This document shows, one piece after another, positions 35,930-44,860 of a DNA stretch of 64,000 nucleotides (position 1 is its first letter; every line of letters begins with the position of its first letter). The position numbers and the translations under genes were made by a program. The stretch is from Anaeroglomus sp964630775 (GTDB lineage: Bacteria; Planctomycetota; Phycisphaerae; Sedimentisphaerales; Anaerohalosphaeraceae): the NCBI GenBank assembly GCA_964630775.1, contig CAZVYY010000019.1:1-64000 (forward strand). The letters are read 5' to 3'. The notes under the pieces were generated by a model. That model saw only the letters and a list, made by a program, of their open reading frames with translations. It was not told where the DNA came from and ran no database searches.

Positions 35930-36907
35930 GTGCAATGGTTTCTCAGAGAGCTGGATGTGCTGAGTTTTAAATGTCCCAAATGCAGGCGATTTTGTGCGGT
36001 GGTGGAAGAGTATGCCGGGCGTCGGGTTCGGTGTACGCATTGTTCCTGCCGCTTTATTGTTCCGGGCAAGCCGGGCGAGAAGGCCAAAATCTATGTCGAT
36101 CCCCCCGAACCTCCCCTGCCGGGCTTTTACCGGGCAATATTGGTCGATGGCTGGAAGGGCCTGTTCGTTAAAGACAGCATCACAGGCCTTGTATTCTGCC
36201 TGGCCATGGCGGTGTTTCAGTTTTATCTGGGGGATCTGGATTATTCGTTTTCGGTAACCGGGGCTTCCGGCGGCGGATTTCGTCCGCCCCTGATTGTGGG
36301 GTGGATAACGCAGTTTTTTACACTGGGCGGGCTGTGCTGGTATTATTTTCAAATCATTGGTGCAACCGCGATGAATCCGGAAAGCCTGCCAGAACTGGAT
36401 ATCGGTTTCGGATTTGAATATCTGGGCAACCTGATTAAGTCCATCTATCTGTTTATTGTCGCAGTCTTTTTATCACTGATTCCAAGCATAGCCGTTGCCG
36501 CCTGGCTGGAATCCCTGGGGATTGTCTCCGTGTGGATCAGGGGAGTCTTGATGCTGACATCGGGCTTTTTATTCGGGCTGATTTTAGCGGTATTCGGAAT
36601 GGACACCCCTCCGTGGGTTGCTGTCTTTCGGCCGGACGTGCTGATTCGGACAATATCCAAAACATTTTGGCCCTACCTGGTAACCACCGTGATTGCTGAC
36701 ATTGCCTTTGTGGGCTGGTTTTTCAGCCTGTTCACCTTTGCCACAAATAAAGAGATGACGACGCTCAAAACGGTCTTTTTTTTGATTGGCCGACTGGCCG
36801 CAGTCCTTGGAATGCTGTATGCCATGCGTGTGATCGGGCTGTACTGCCGGCACTATAAGCGGGTTTGTCCCTGGATATGGACGATACAAAACAGGGACGG
36901 CACGTAA
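35930..36907 (+). CDS. Zinc-ribbon multispanning membrane protein
   Basis: A 325-aa protein beginning at GTG 35930 inside AGGGGTG; an ATG 5 nt later is out of frame. The N-terminus has a zinc-ribbon CPKC...CTHC (FKCPKCRRFCAVVEEY, VRCTHCSCRFIVPG). After a Pro-rich linker come about five to six membrane helices (LVFCLAMAVFQFYL, LIKSIYLFIVAVFLSLIPSI, VLMLTSGFLFGLILAVFGM and others). I do not recognise the family. It lies 18 nt after pilT, so the two may be co-expressed. It meets the kinase gene tail to tail. Confidence 0.7.
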   Translation: MQWFLRELDVLSFKCPKCRRFCAVVEEYAGRRVRCTHCSCRFIVPGKPGEKAKIYVDPPEPPLPGFYRAILVDGWKGLFVKDSITGLVFCLAMAVFQFYLGDLDYSFSVTGASGGGFRPPLIVGWITQFFTLGGLCWYYFQIIGATAMNPESLPELDIGFGFEYLGNLIKSIYLFIVAVFLSLIPSIAVAAWLESLGIVSVWIRGVLMLTSGFLFGLILAVFGMDTPPWVAVFRPDVLIRTISKTFWPYLVTTVIADIAFVGWFFSLFTFATNKEMTTLKTVFFLIGRLAAVLGMLYAMRVIGLYCRHYKRVCPWIWTIQNRDGT

Positions 36908-36923
36908 CACCCGCCCTGACATT

Positions 36924-38537
36924 CTATTTTTTTTCATCAGCCTGGGTCTGGAGATGGACGGGGATTTCCAGCCAGAAGGTGGAGCCTTTGCCCGGTTCGC
37001 TCCTGAGGCCAATGGTTCCGGCCAGCAAATCAGTCAATTGCTTGCAGATGGCCAGCCCCAAACCAGTACCTTCACCCAGCCTGGTAATGGATCCGTCCAA
37101 CTGGCGGAATTTTTCGAATATCTGGTCCTGGGCTTCAGGAGGAATACCGCAGCCGGTATCCATAACAGCAATGCGCACGGTAATATCCGTCGGCATTGTG
37201 GCTTTGACATCAATGCGTCCGCCTTCGGCGGTGAATTTGATGGCATTGCTCAGAAGGTTATAGAGAATCTGCTGAACTTTGCCGCTGTCGGTCATCACCA
37301 GCGGGATTTTGGGGTCCACTTTAATTTCAAGCGACAGCTTTTTCTTTTCCGTCAACGGAAGAAAGAAAGCCGACAAGCCTTCGCAAAGCTGCTGAATGCT
37401 GGTACGTTCGATATGCAGGGTCAGTTTGCCCGCCTCAGCCTTGGCCAGATCAAGCAGGTCATTAATCATATTCAGCAGCGAACGACCGCTGGTGATAATG
37501 TTTTCAGCATACCGACGGGATTTGTCGATGTCGGCGCCGGGTTTTTCACGCAGCAGTTCGGCAAAACCCAGAATGGCATTGAGCGGGGTACGGAATTCAT
37601 GCGACATATTGGCCAGAAATTCGCTCTTGAGCTTATTGGCCTTGAACAGCTCGATATTTTTGTCCGAAAGCTGGGCGATTTTGGCGTCAAGCTGCTGGTT
37701 GGCTTTCTGGAGCTTGGCCTGTGATTCCATCAAGTTATCCAGCATGTGATTGAACGCATCGGACAGGCGTTCGTATTCATCGCCGGTTTTAATGGCGCTG
37801 CGAACATCATAATTGCCTTCTGCGATATTATTAACCAGTGCCCGCAACTGGCGAATGGGACGTAAAATAACCCGTTGAGTGATGGCATAGAAGGCAACCA
37901 TCGCGCCGGTGGCGGCCAGCAGCCCGGCAACAATAATCCACAGGCGATTGAGAAGCTGGGTCTTGGAAAACTCCTGGGCGGAGGTCTGAACCCAGATGAC
38001 GCCGATTTCCTGATTTTTATTATAGGCGGTGGCGGAACCCTGCGGGTTGTGACAGACCAGGCACTGCTCGCTGGCCCTGACCAGATGCAGATACATATTC
38101 CTGGTCACACCATCGACGGATGATTTCCAGCCAATATCCTGAATATTCGCATCCTTTTGAAGGAGTCTGAGTTTTTTCTGAAGGGCCGGGTCCAGACCGG
38201 CGGGGCCTTTTTCCTGATCCATGCGGAACCACTGGGCAACCGTATCATCGGCGGCACGCATCTGGCCGGTCTCATCAATCATCGGCAAGGCATCCTGCCC
38301 ATGTGCCGGCAGGCGAAAATGCTGTTCAAAGATACTCTGAGCGACGGCACGCCCGGAATCGAGTGCATTTTTTTCCGTCAGCTTGCCCATCCAGAAATAC
38401 GGAACCCACAGGGCCAGAATCAGGCTGAAAACAACCGCGGCGCCAAACTGAATGCGGCATTTTTCGGCCAGCGACAGAGGCTTTAAGCGAAGCTTTTCTA
38501 AAATCGTATCAAGCCTTTTTCGCCAATTCAATGCCAT
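36924..38537 (-). CDS. Sensor histidine kinase with periplasmic heme-c motif
   Basis: A 537-aa membrane kinase. Helices at about 30-50 and 198-219 flank a periplasmic domain of about 145 residues. That domain resembles the DUF3365/Tll0287-like sensor fold and has a single c-type heme site CLVCH (C159, C162, H163) just before IGVIWVQTS. HAMP (220-275), a coiled coil, HisKA with H in FLANMSHEFRTPLNAILGFAE, and HATPase with MDTGCGIPP and GEGTGLGLAI follow. There is no receiver, and no response regulator adjoins. Attached heme suggests sensing of redox state, NO, CO or O2 (inference). GAGGA lies before ATG 38537. Confidence 0.85.
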   Translation of the reverse strand: MALNWRKRLDTILEKLRLKPLSLAEKCRIQFGAAVVFSLILALWVPYFWMGKLTEKNALDSGRAVAQSIFEQHFRLPAHGQDALPMIDETGQMRAADDTVAQWFRMDQEKGPAGLDPALQKKLRLLQKDANIQDIGWKSSVDGVTRNMYLHLVRASEQCLVCHNPQGSATAYNKNQEIGVIWVQTSAQEFSKTQLLNRLWIIVAGLLAATGAMVAFYAITQRVILRPIRQLRALVNNIAEGNYDVRSAIKTGDEYERLSDAFNHMLDNLMESQAKLQKANQQLDAKIAQLSDKNIELFKANKLKSEFLANMSHEFRTPLNAILGFAELLREKPGADIDKSRRYAENIITSGRSLLNMINDLLDLAKAEAGKLTLHIERTSIQQLCEGLSAFFLPLTEKKKLSLEIKVDPKIPLVMTDSGKVQQILYNLLSNAIKFTAEGGRIDVKATMPTDITVRIAVMDTGCGIPPEAQDQIFEKFRQLDGSITRLGEGTGLGLAICKQLTDLLAGTIGLRSEPGKGSTFWLEIPVHLQTQADEKK

Positions 38538-38601
38538 ACATCCTCATGCTGTTTGCACAGACGGATTTCACGCTTTGGGTGACAGCCGCAGCGACCAGCA
38601 A

Positions 38602-40419
38602 TTACTGTTTGTCCTGCTTGTCTTCCAACTGGTGCAGGTGTTTCTGGACCTTCAGGTTCAATTCATCGAGCTGGGCCTGATCGACACCGCTGGGAGCTTC
38701 GGTCAGGAGACACTGGCCACGCTGGGTTTTGGGGAACGCGATCACGTCACGAATGTTGTCGGTGCCGGTCAAAATCATCACAAGACGGTCGAGGCCGAAG
38801 GCGATACCGCCGTGCGGCGGTGCACCATATTCGAGGGCCTTGAGGAAGAAGCCGAACCGATCCATGGCCTGCTGACGGGTAATCTTGAGCAGGTCGAAGA
38901 TTTTGGCCTGCGTTTCCATATTGTGAATACGCACCGAACCGCCGCCGATTTCCGAGCCGTTGACGACAAGATCATAGGCCTGCGAGCGGATGTTGCCGGG
39001 GTCAGTATCGAGCTTGTGCAGGTCTTCGGGGATCGGTGCGGTAAACGGATGATGCAGCGAATCGAACCGATTTTCGTCGGCATTCCATTCCAGCAGCGGG
39101 AAATCGATGACCCAGACAAATTCAAACTTATTGGGATCGCACAGGCCCGTGTCTTTGCCGAGTTTGACACGCAGCGGTGCAAGGACTTTATTGACAATGG
39201 CAGGCTGGTCGGCGACCATCAGAATCAGGTCGTCATTGTTGGCCCCGAAGCGTTCGATCAATTGCTTTTGCTGTTCGGGGGTAAAGAACTTGGCAATATT
39301 GCTCTTGAGGCTGATTGCACCGGTGGCTTCGTCCGGGCCGACCTTGAACCAGGCCAGCCCTTTGGCGCCCAGTTCGGTTACAAACTGGGTCAGGCCGACT
39401 TCGATGTCGCTGCGGGAATACTTTGCTCCGCCGGGCACACATAACCCTTTGACGATGCCGCCCTTCTTGACGGTGTTGACGAAGACCTGGAAACTGCTGG
39501 CGGCAGCGATATCGGTAATGGTCTTAAGCCGCATGTCAAACCGCAGGTCGGGGCGGTCAATACCATATTCCTCGATAGCCTGTGCATAGGTCATCTGGCG
39601 AATCGGGGTAGGAATTTCCAGTCCGAGGACTTCTTTGAAAACGCGGACAATCAGGGCTTCGTTCATCTTCATCACATCGTCGGCCTGAACAAAGCTCATT
39701 TCGACGTCGATCTGGGTAAACTCGGCCTGGCGGTCGGCGCGGGGGTCTTCATCGCGGAAGCAGCGGACGATCTGGAAATAGCGGTCCACATTGGAGACCA
39801 TCAGAATCTGTTTGAACAACTGCGGCGACTGAGGCAAGGCATAGAACGAACCTTTATACAGCCGGCTGGGGACAAGGAAGTCGCGGGCCCCTTCCGGCGT
39901 GCTCTTACCGAGCATGGGAGTTTCGATTTCCCAGAAGCCATTGGCATCATAATAATCGCGGGCAATCTTGGCGACCCGGTGACGCACGGCAAGACGATTG
40001 AGCATGCCGGGACGCCGCAGGTCGATATAGCGATATTGCAGGCGAATCTCTTCGCCGACATTGACGTTGCTGTCGATTTCAAACGGCGGGGTCTTGGACT
40101 GGTTGAAAATCTCCAGTTCCTCAACGGCAACTTCAATCTGGCCGGTGGCTAAGCGGGGGTTTTCCATCCCCTCGCCGCGGGGCCGGACGGTACCTTTGGC
40201 ACCGATAACCCATTCACATCGCAGAGTCCGGGCGAGTTTGTGAATCTGGGGGTATTTTTCCGGATCGAAAACAAGCTGCACCAGCCCGGTTCGGTCGCGT
40301 AAGTCGATAAAAACCAGATTTCCGTGATCACGGTAGGAATTCACCCACCCGGTCAATATTACTGTCTGTCCAACGTCACTGATTCTGGGCTGTCCGCACG
40401 TTTGTGTTCGTTTTAACAT
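38602..40419 (-). CDS. aspS: Aspartyl-tRNA synthetase
   Basis: A 605-aa bacterial-type class II synthetase. The N-terminal anticodon-binding OB fold has VILTGWVNSYRDHGNLVFIDLRDR. Motif 2 is YFQIVRCFRDEDPRADRQAE, the bacterial insertion domain lies in the middle, and motif 3 is AFGLDRLVMILTGTDNIRDV. It charges tRNA-Asp, or tRNA-Asn too if Asn is made by transamidation; which one cannot be told here. AAGGCG lies 6 nt before ATG 40419. The promoter is about 50 nt upstream, leaving a short leader with no room for a T-box. Confidence 0.97.
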   Translation of the reverse strand: MLKRTQTCGQPRISDVGQTVILTGWVNSYRDHGNLVFIDLRDRTGLVQLVFDPEKYPQIHKLARTLRCEWVIGAKGTVRPRGEGMENPRLATGQIEVAVEELEIFNQSKTPPFEIDSNVNVGEEIRLQYRYIDLRRPGMLNRLAVRHRVAKIARDYYDANGFWEIETPMLGKSTPEGARDFLVPSRLYKGSFYALPQSPQLFKQILMVSNVDRYFQIVRCFRDEDPRADRQAEFTQIDVEMSFVQADDVMKMNEALIVRVFKEVLGLEIPTPIRQMTYAQAIEEYGIDRPDLRFDMRLKTITDIAAASSFQVFVNTVKKGGIVKGLCVPGGAKYSRSDIEVGLTQFVTELGAKGLAWFKVGPDEATGAISLKSNIAKFFTPEQQKQLIERFGANNDDLILMVADQPAIVNKVLAPLRVKLGKDTGLCDPNKFEFVWVIDFPLLEWNADENRFDSLHHPFTAPIPEDLHKLDTDPGNIRSQAYDLVVNGSEIGGGSVRIHNMETQAKIFDLLKITRQQAMDRFGFFLKALEYGAPPHGGIAFGLDRLVMILTGTDNIRDVIAFPKTQRGQCLLTEAPSGVDQAQLDELNLKVQKHLHQLEDKQDKQ

Positions 40420-40470
40420 TTTTTTCGCCTTATTTTTATAATCCGGATTATACTCAACTCAAAGCGCACA

Positions 40471-40501
40471 AATATAGTCCAAAATATCGCTTAGGTCAAT
40501 A
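40471..40501 (-). promoter_or_regulatory. Promoter of aspS with shared spacer element
   Basis: On the minus strand TTGACC (40499-40494), 17 nt, TATATT (40476-40471). The -35 continues into TAAGCGA, as in the ArgA-like promoter at 31388-31418. Confidence 0.65.
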
Positions 40502-40529
40502 TGGATTCTTTGAATCAGTACGCACTATG

Positions 40530-40558
40530 TTGACATTTGCTATCTGTATATATTTATA
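40530..40558 (+). promoter_or_regulatory. Putative promoter of the photolyase operon
   Basis: TTGACA (40530-40535), a 17-nt spacer and TTTATA (40553-40558) lie about 95 nt before GTG 40654. The -10 is weak but the region is very AT-rich. Confidence 0.45.
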
Positions 40559-40653
40559 TAAACAGGTGATTCGCTGGAATTTATAAAATATTGTATGACA
40601 TTTTTACTCTTGTTTCGTATAGTGTGATAAACAAATCGATATCAGGAGCCTTC

Positions 40654-42012
40654 GTGATTCAGAAAGAACGCATACGCGCCTTAAATCATAAGCCCCGACA
40701 GAATCGGGCCTGGGTGGTGTACTGGATGCAGGCGGCGCAGCGGGCCGACTTCAATCATGCTCTCGAGTATGCCATTCGCACGGCCAATGCAAGTCGAAAA
40801 CCCCTGGTTGCTGTGTTTGCGTTGACGGCCTATCCGGAGGCAAACCTGCGGCATTACCAATTTATGCTGGAAGGACTGGACGAGACACAAAACATCCTGG
40901 CGGGTCGTGGAATTGAACTGGTGGTCCGGATGGGCCGGCCGGCAGAGGTCCTGGCTGAATTTTCGGACAAAGCCGATGCGATTATTACGGATGATGGCTA
41001 TTTGCGAATCCAGAGAGACTGGCGCAAGGAGGTTGCCGAAACCGTCGATTGCGAGATGGTCGAGGTGATTACCAATGTCATCGTGCCGGTACAGACAGCC
41101 TCGGATAAGGAAAATTTTTCGGCCGGAACGCTCAGGCCGCGAATTCACCGGCAATTAGAGGCATTTTTGACAGGATTCAAATCGAGCAGGCTGGATTCCC
41201 GCCTTCGCGGGACTGACAAGCTGCCTCAATCCCTTCCGCTTGGCAACATCGATGCGATAATCAAAAAACTGAACATCGACCGCTCCGTGCCGGCATCAAA
41301 GGTGTTTCTGGGCGTGCCGGCGGAGGCATCCAGGCGTCTGAAGGCGTTTATCTCGCAGAAACTGGACTCCTATGGCGGGCAGCGGAACGACCCCTCATTG
41401 GATATTCAGTCGCATCTAAGCCCCTATCTGCATTTCGGACAAATCAGCCCGCTGGAGATCGCCCTGGCGATTGCCGACACCGACAGCCCGGGCAAAGATG
41501 CCTTTCTGGAGGAGCTGATTGTCCGGCGGGAACTGGCATTCAACTATGTCTGGTACAATCGCCGATATGATGAGTATGACGCCCTGCCGAACTGGGCAAT
41601 CAATACCCTGAACGTCCATGCAAAAGATAAACGAGAGTATGTGTACACGCTGGAGCAGTTCGAAAACGCCCGGACGCACGATCCGGCCTGGAATGCCGCC
41701 CAGATGGAGATGGTGCTGACCGGCAAGATGCATAATTATATGCGGATGTACTGGGGCAAGAAGATTCTGGAATGGACCCGTACACCCCGGCAGGCCTTCG
41801 AGTGGGCATTGTATCTGAACAACAAATACCAACTGGATGGACGCGACCCGAATAGTTTCGCCGGGGTGGCCTGGTGCTTCGGCAAGCACGACCGCCCATG
41901 GGGCGAACGGGCTGTATTCGGAAAAGTACGCTATATGAATTATGCGGGCTTGAGACGCAAATTCAGGCCGGAAGAGTATATTCAAAAATATCTGACGGGC
42001 GGTGATTTATGA
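40654..42012 (+). CDS. phr: Class II CPD photolyase with REP-encoded insertion
   Basis: A 452-aa class II deoxyribodipyrimidine photolyase, repairing UV-induced pyrimidine dimers with light and FAD. The N-terminal antenna domain has VVYWMQAAQRADFNHALEYA. The FAD domain has LSPYLHFGQISP, IVRRELAFNYVWYN, TGKMHNYMRMYWGKKILEW and YQLDGRDPNSFAGVAWCFGKHDRPW. The start is GTG 40654 with AGGAG 5 nt upstream; a frame open back to 40591 has no such site. The linker between antenna and FAD domains contains SRLDSRLRGTDKL, encoded by a REP-like palindrome. The next gene overlaps by 4 nt (ATGA). Confidence 0.95.
   Translation: MIQKERIRALNHKPRQNRAWVVYWMQAAQRADFNHALEYAIRTANASRKPLVAVFALTAYPEANLRHYQFMLEGLDETQNILAGRGIELVVRMGRPAEVLAEFSDKADAIITDDGYLRIQRDWRKEVAETVDCEMVEVITNVIVPVQTASDKENFSAGTLRPRIHRQLEAFLTGFKSSRLDSRLRGTDKLPQSLPLGNIDAIIKKLNIDRSVPASKVFLGVPAEASRRLKAFISQKLDSYGGQRNDPSLDIQSHLSPYLHFGQISPLEIALAIADTDSPGKDAFLEELIVRRELAFNYVWYNRRYDEYDALPNWAINTLNVHAKDKREYVYTLEQFENARTHDPAWNAAQMEMVLTGKMHNYMRMYWGKKILEWTRTPRQAFEWALYLNNKYQLDGRDPNSFAGVAWCFGKHDRPWGERAVFGKVRYMNYAGLRRKFRPEEYIQKYLTGGDL
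41197..41212. repeat. REP-like palindrome inside the photolyase gene
   Basis: TCCCGC CTTC GCGGGA forms a 6-bp stem with a 4-nt loop. With its flanks (TGGATTCC before, CTGACAAG after) it has the form of the common dispersed element TTCCCGC..GCGGGAATGACA, and it is translated in frame as LDSRLRGTDK. Confidence 0.6.
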
Positions 42013-42938
42013 ATCTCCCAATCCATGCTGTCACGGGTGCTTTCGGATATACGGGAAGCTATATCGCCAGACAACTCCTGGATGCGGGGCAGCGTGTTAT
42101 CACGCTGACGAATACTTTAAATCGTCCCAATCCATTTGGGAATAAGGTCAGGGCTTACCCATTCCACTTCGACAATCCGGAACAATTGTGCCAATCCCTT
42201 GAAGGAGTAACCACACTTTACAATACCTACTGGGTACGGTTCAACCACAAGACATTCACATTCGAACAGGCAATCACCAATACATCCCGACTGTTTGAGG
42301 CCGCCAAAAAGGCCGGCGTGCAGCGGATCATCCATATCAGCATCACCAATCCATCCATCGACTCGCCGCTGGACTATTTCCGAGGTAAAGCTCAGGTGGA
42401 ACGGCTTTTGATGGACCTGGGGATATCCTATGCGATTGTTCGTCCGACCCTCCTGTTCGGCAGCGAAGGCGTCCTGATTAATAATGTCGCCTGGATGCTG
42501 CGGACATTTCCGATTTTCGGAGTGTTCGGCCTGGGCCGGTATAAACTGCAGCCGGTTTATGTAGGGGACTTGGCTAATCTGTGTGTACAGCAGGGAATGC
42601 GCCGGGAAAACACGATTCTCAATGCGGTTGGCCCGGAAACGTTTACATTCAGGGAATTTATCCAGACCATCGCCAGGACAATTGGAGTCAGACGGATTAT
42701 CCTGCCGACGCCGCCTTTTGTTGCGGCGATAATCAGTAAGCTGATTGGATTATGGGTGCATGATGTCATGATAACCGGAGAGGAGATAAAGAGCCTGATG
42801 AATAATCTGCTGGTGGTGGACAGTCCTCCGACCGGCAGTACGAAACTGACATGCTGGCTGGAACAAAACAAGGACCTTCTGGGAAAACATTATATCAGCG
42901 AATTGCTGCGAAGACATAACGCATCTTCACAGACTTGA
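42009..42938 (+). CDS. NAD(P)-binding epimerase/NmrA-like protein
   Basis: A 309-aa atypical short-chain dehydrogenase. The Rossmann motif is TGAFGYTGSYIA (residues 9-20). Further on come RIIHISITNPSIDSPLDYFRGKAQVER and YAIVRPTLLFG, resembling the complex-I-subunit-like NmrA group (NDUFA9-type). The usual YxxxK is replaced by YFRGK. The C-terminal half includes YVGDLANLCVQQ and a helix near the end that may touch the membrane. Translation is coupled to the photolyase through the ATGA overlap, so a stress-related role is possible (inference). Confidence 0.75.
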   Translation: MNLPIHAVTGAFGYTGSYIARQLLDAGQRVITLTNTLNRPNPFGNKVRAYPFHFDNPEQLCQSLEGVTTLYNTYWVRFNHKTFTFEQAITNTSRLFEAAKKAGVQRIIHISITNPSIDSPLDYFRGKAQVERLLMDLGISYAIVRPTLLFGSEGVLINNVAWMLRTFPIFGVFGLGRYKLQPVYVGDLANLCVQQGMRRENTILNAVGPETFTFREFIQTIARTIGVRRIILPTPPFVAAIISKLIGLWVHDVMITGEEIKSLMNNLLVVDSPPTGSTKLTCWLEQNKDLLGKHYISELLRRHNASSQT

Positions 42939-42950
42939 CAGAAAAGGAAA

Positions 42951-43214
42951 ATGATGAAATACGGACTGATTGCAGCGAAATTACTGGCAGTAGCGGGGAT
43001 TGTAATTGGACTGATGTTAATTCTGCGGCCCGGGTGAGGCAATCCTGCTGGGTCGCTTGGAGCGATCCTTTGTCTGGTGTGCGTCCCGCTGTCTTTTTTG
43101 TTTGGCATCATCGGGATTATTCAGGATCAGCGTAAATGGCTGGCGTTTGTCATTGCCGCTATTGCCCTGCTGCTGATGCTGCCGTTTATCTTGCAATTGT
43201 TGTCCATTTGTTAG
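42951..43214 (+). pseudogene. Small two-part membrane protein gene with in-frame TGA
   Basis: ATG 42951 (GGAAA upstream) opens a frame with one hydrophobic helix (LIAAKLLAVAGIVIGLMLI). It hits TGA at 43035-43037 after RPG, then continues in frame as a second convincing membrane segment (LGAILCLVCVPLSFLFGIIG), a basic loop DQRKW, and a third helix to TAG 43212-43214. The total is 87 codons. A CGA to TGA change would explain it. Other genes here end in TGA, so the code is not altered. The gene follows the NmrA-like gene by 12 nt and is closed by a good terminator, so it looks like an intact transcription unit with a recent nonsense mutation or a sequencing error. Confidence 0.6.
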
Positions 43215-43238
43215 GTTGACATTCCGCTGTCACATACG

Positions 43239-43271
43239 CCGGAATCTCCGCATGGGATTCCGGCTTTTTTT
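43239..43271 (+). terminator. Rho-independent terminator of the photolyase operon
   Basis: CCGGAATC (43239-43246) pairs with GATTCCGG (43256-43263), followed by C and seven T (43265-43271). Confidence 0.85.
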
Positions 43272-43368
43272 AACGTGATGTACAGGAATCCAAGTCTCTG
43301 CACGAATCCTGTATTCGTATATTTTTTGCTTTAGTCTTCGCCGCATTGCCGGTACAATCGTCGGACTT

Positions 43369-44802
43369 ATGGATACGCTTTTGAAACGACAATTGGATGG
43401 TCCCGGCGGAATACGGGAAATGCTGGCGATTGCGATGCCGATGGTGGTGTCCAACGCCTGTGATACGGTGATGATTTTTACCGACCGGCTGTTTTTGGCG
43501 CAACTCGGCTCTGAACAAATGGCTGCGGCTATGGGCGGCGGCCTGACCAGCTTCATGCTCACGACGTTTTTCCTGGGCCTGACCGGCTATTGCACCGCCC
43601 TGGCCGCTCAATATTTCGGGGCCGGGCGGAAAGAAAATTGTGCGAGGGTTATCACGCAGGGCTTGTTGGTCTGCCTGCTGGCCTATCCGGCGATTCTATG
43701 CTGCCGGCCGCTGGGATTGTGGCTGTTTGAACTGGTCAGGGTCTCGCCGGAGCAGCTTGCGCCGCAAAAGGTTTATTTCAACATCCTGATTTACGGAACC
43801 CTCATCGGGCTGGTTCGCAACTGTCTGAGCTGCTTTTTTTCCGGTGTGGGCAAAACTTCAGTGGTGATGTTTTCCACATTTGCCGCGATGATTGCCAATG
43901 TCGGCCTTGACTATGTCTTCATCTTCGGCAAGTTTGGATTCCCCGCCATGGGCATTGCCGGCGCCGCCTACGCCACACTGACCGGCGGGATTGTCGGCCT
44001 GAGCATCCTGGTCATATCGTATTTCATCGGGACCAACCGAGCGGAGTTTGCAGTCAATCAATCGTTCCATTTTGACTGGAACATCATGAAAAAACTGCTG
44101 CGGTACGGCTATCCGACCGGCGTTGAGTTTTTTCTGAATATGCTGGCGTTTACGATTCTGGTATTGAAATTTCACGGCATCAGCCCGACCTCCGCGGCGG
44201 CCGTCACCGTGGTCTTCAACTGGGACATGGTCTCATTCATTCCCCTGATCGGGATTCATATCGGCGTCATCAGTCTTGTTGGCCGGTACATGGGAGCCAG
44301 ACAGCCCGATACAGCCCATCGCGCCACGCTGTCGGGCCTGAAACTGGCCTGGGCCTATTCATTCTGTACGCTGATGATTTTTGCCCTGCTGCCGCATTAT
44401 CTGGTAGGAGTTTTTCGGCCTGCCGAAACGGACCCTGTGTTTGAACAGGCATTCCCGATGGCTGTAACGATGGTCCGGATGGCAGCACTCTATGTCATGG
44501 CCGATGCGATGATGCTGGTCTTCGGCGGGGCCTTGCGCGGGGCGGGTGACACCTTCTGGGTGATGTGTATTTCCGTCACCATGCACTGGTCGCTGGTGGG
44601 CGTGCTGGATATCGCCCTGCGGTATTTTCACTTTACCCCGCAGTCGGCCTGGAGTATCCTGTGCATCACAATGATGCTGTTCAGCGGCGTGCTGTATTTG
44701 CGGTACCGCAGCGGCAAGTGGCGGTCCATCCAACTGGTGGGCGAGCCGCAGGAACCGCTGGTCTCTGAATTTGCCAGTTTAAACGAAACCCGTGAAGTAT
44801 AA
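43369..44802 (+). CDS. MATE family efflux transporter
   Basis: A 477-aa, 12-helix protein of the MATE family exchanging Na+ or H+ for cationic drugs or metabolites. Both repeats are seen: IAMPMVVSNACDTVMIFTDRLFLA in the first half, and GYPTGVEFFLNMLAFTILVL in the second. GALRGAGDTFWVM is a typical MATE segment. The start ATG 43369 has only a weak Shine-Dalgarno. The gene stands between the terminator at 43239-43271 and the aldo/keto reductase 58 nt downstream on the same strand. Confidence 0.9.
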   Translation: MDTLLKRQLDGPGGIREMLAIAMPMVVSNACDTVMIFTDRLFLAQLGSEQMAAAMGGGLTSFMLTTFFLGLTGYCTALAAQYFGAGRKENCARVITQGLLVCLLAYPAILCCRPLGLWLFELVRVSPEQLAPQKVYFNILIYGTLIGLVRNCLSCFFSGVGKTSVVMFSTFAAMIANVGLDYVFIFGKFGFPAMGIAGAAYATLTGGIVGLSILVISYFIGTNRAEFAVNQSFHFDWNIMKKLLRYGYPTGVEFFLNMLAFTILVLKFHGISPTSAAAVTVVFNWDMVSFIPLIGIHIGVISLVGRYMGARQPDTAHRATLSGLKLAWAYSFCTLMIFALLPHYLVGVFRPAETDPVFEQAFPMAVTMVRMAALYVMADAMMLVFGGALRGAGDTFWVMCISVTMHWSLVGVLDIALRYFHFTPQSAWSILCITMMLFSGVLYLRYRSGKWRSIQLVGEPQEPLVSEFASLNETREV

Positions 44803-44860
44803 TCTCATGTAACGACATTTATCAGCTAACCGGATATCGATATAGACGGGAGATTAAACC

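Noticed and set aside
38452..39444. 330-codon open frame opposite aspS
   Set aside because: Fully antisense to aspS, no Shine-Dalgarno and no recognisable domain.
40420..40500. T-box leader before aspS
   Set aside because: The promoter at 40471-40501 leaves only about 45-50 nt of leader, too short for a T-box.
43035..43067. TGA followed 13 nt later by a 6-bp hairpin (GGTCGC/GCGATC), as a selenocysteine codon with SECIS
   Set aside because: The loop TTGGA lacks the usual bacterial SECIS features, the codon is in a short membrane protein with no redox motif, and CGA to TGA explains it more simply.
9..43214. Altered genetic code, because TAG and TGA interrupt two small genes
   Set aside because: All long genes end normally in TAA, TAG or TGA and none contains internal stops.
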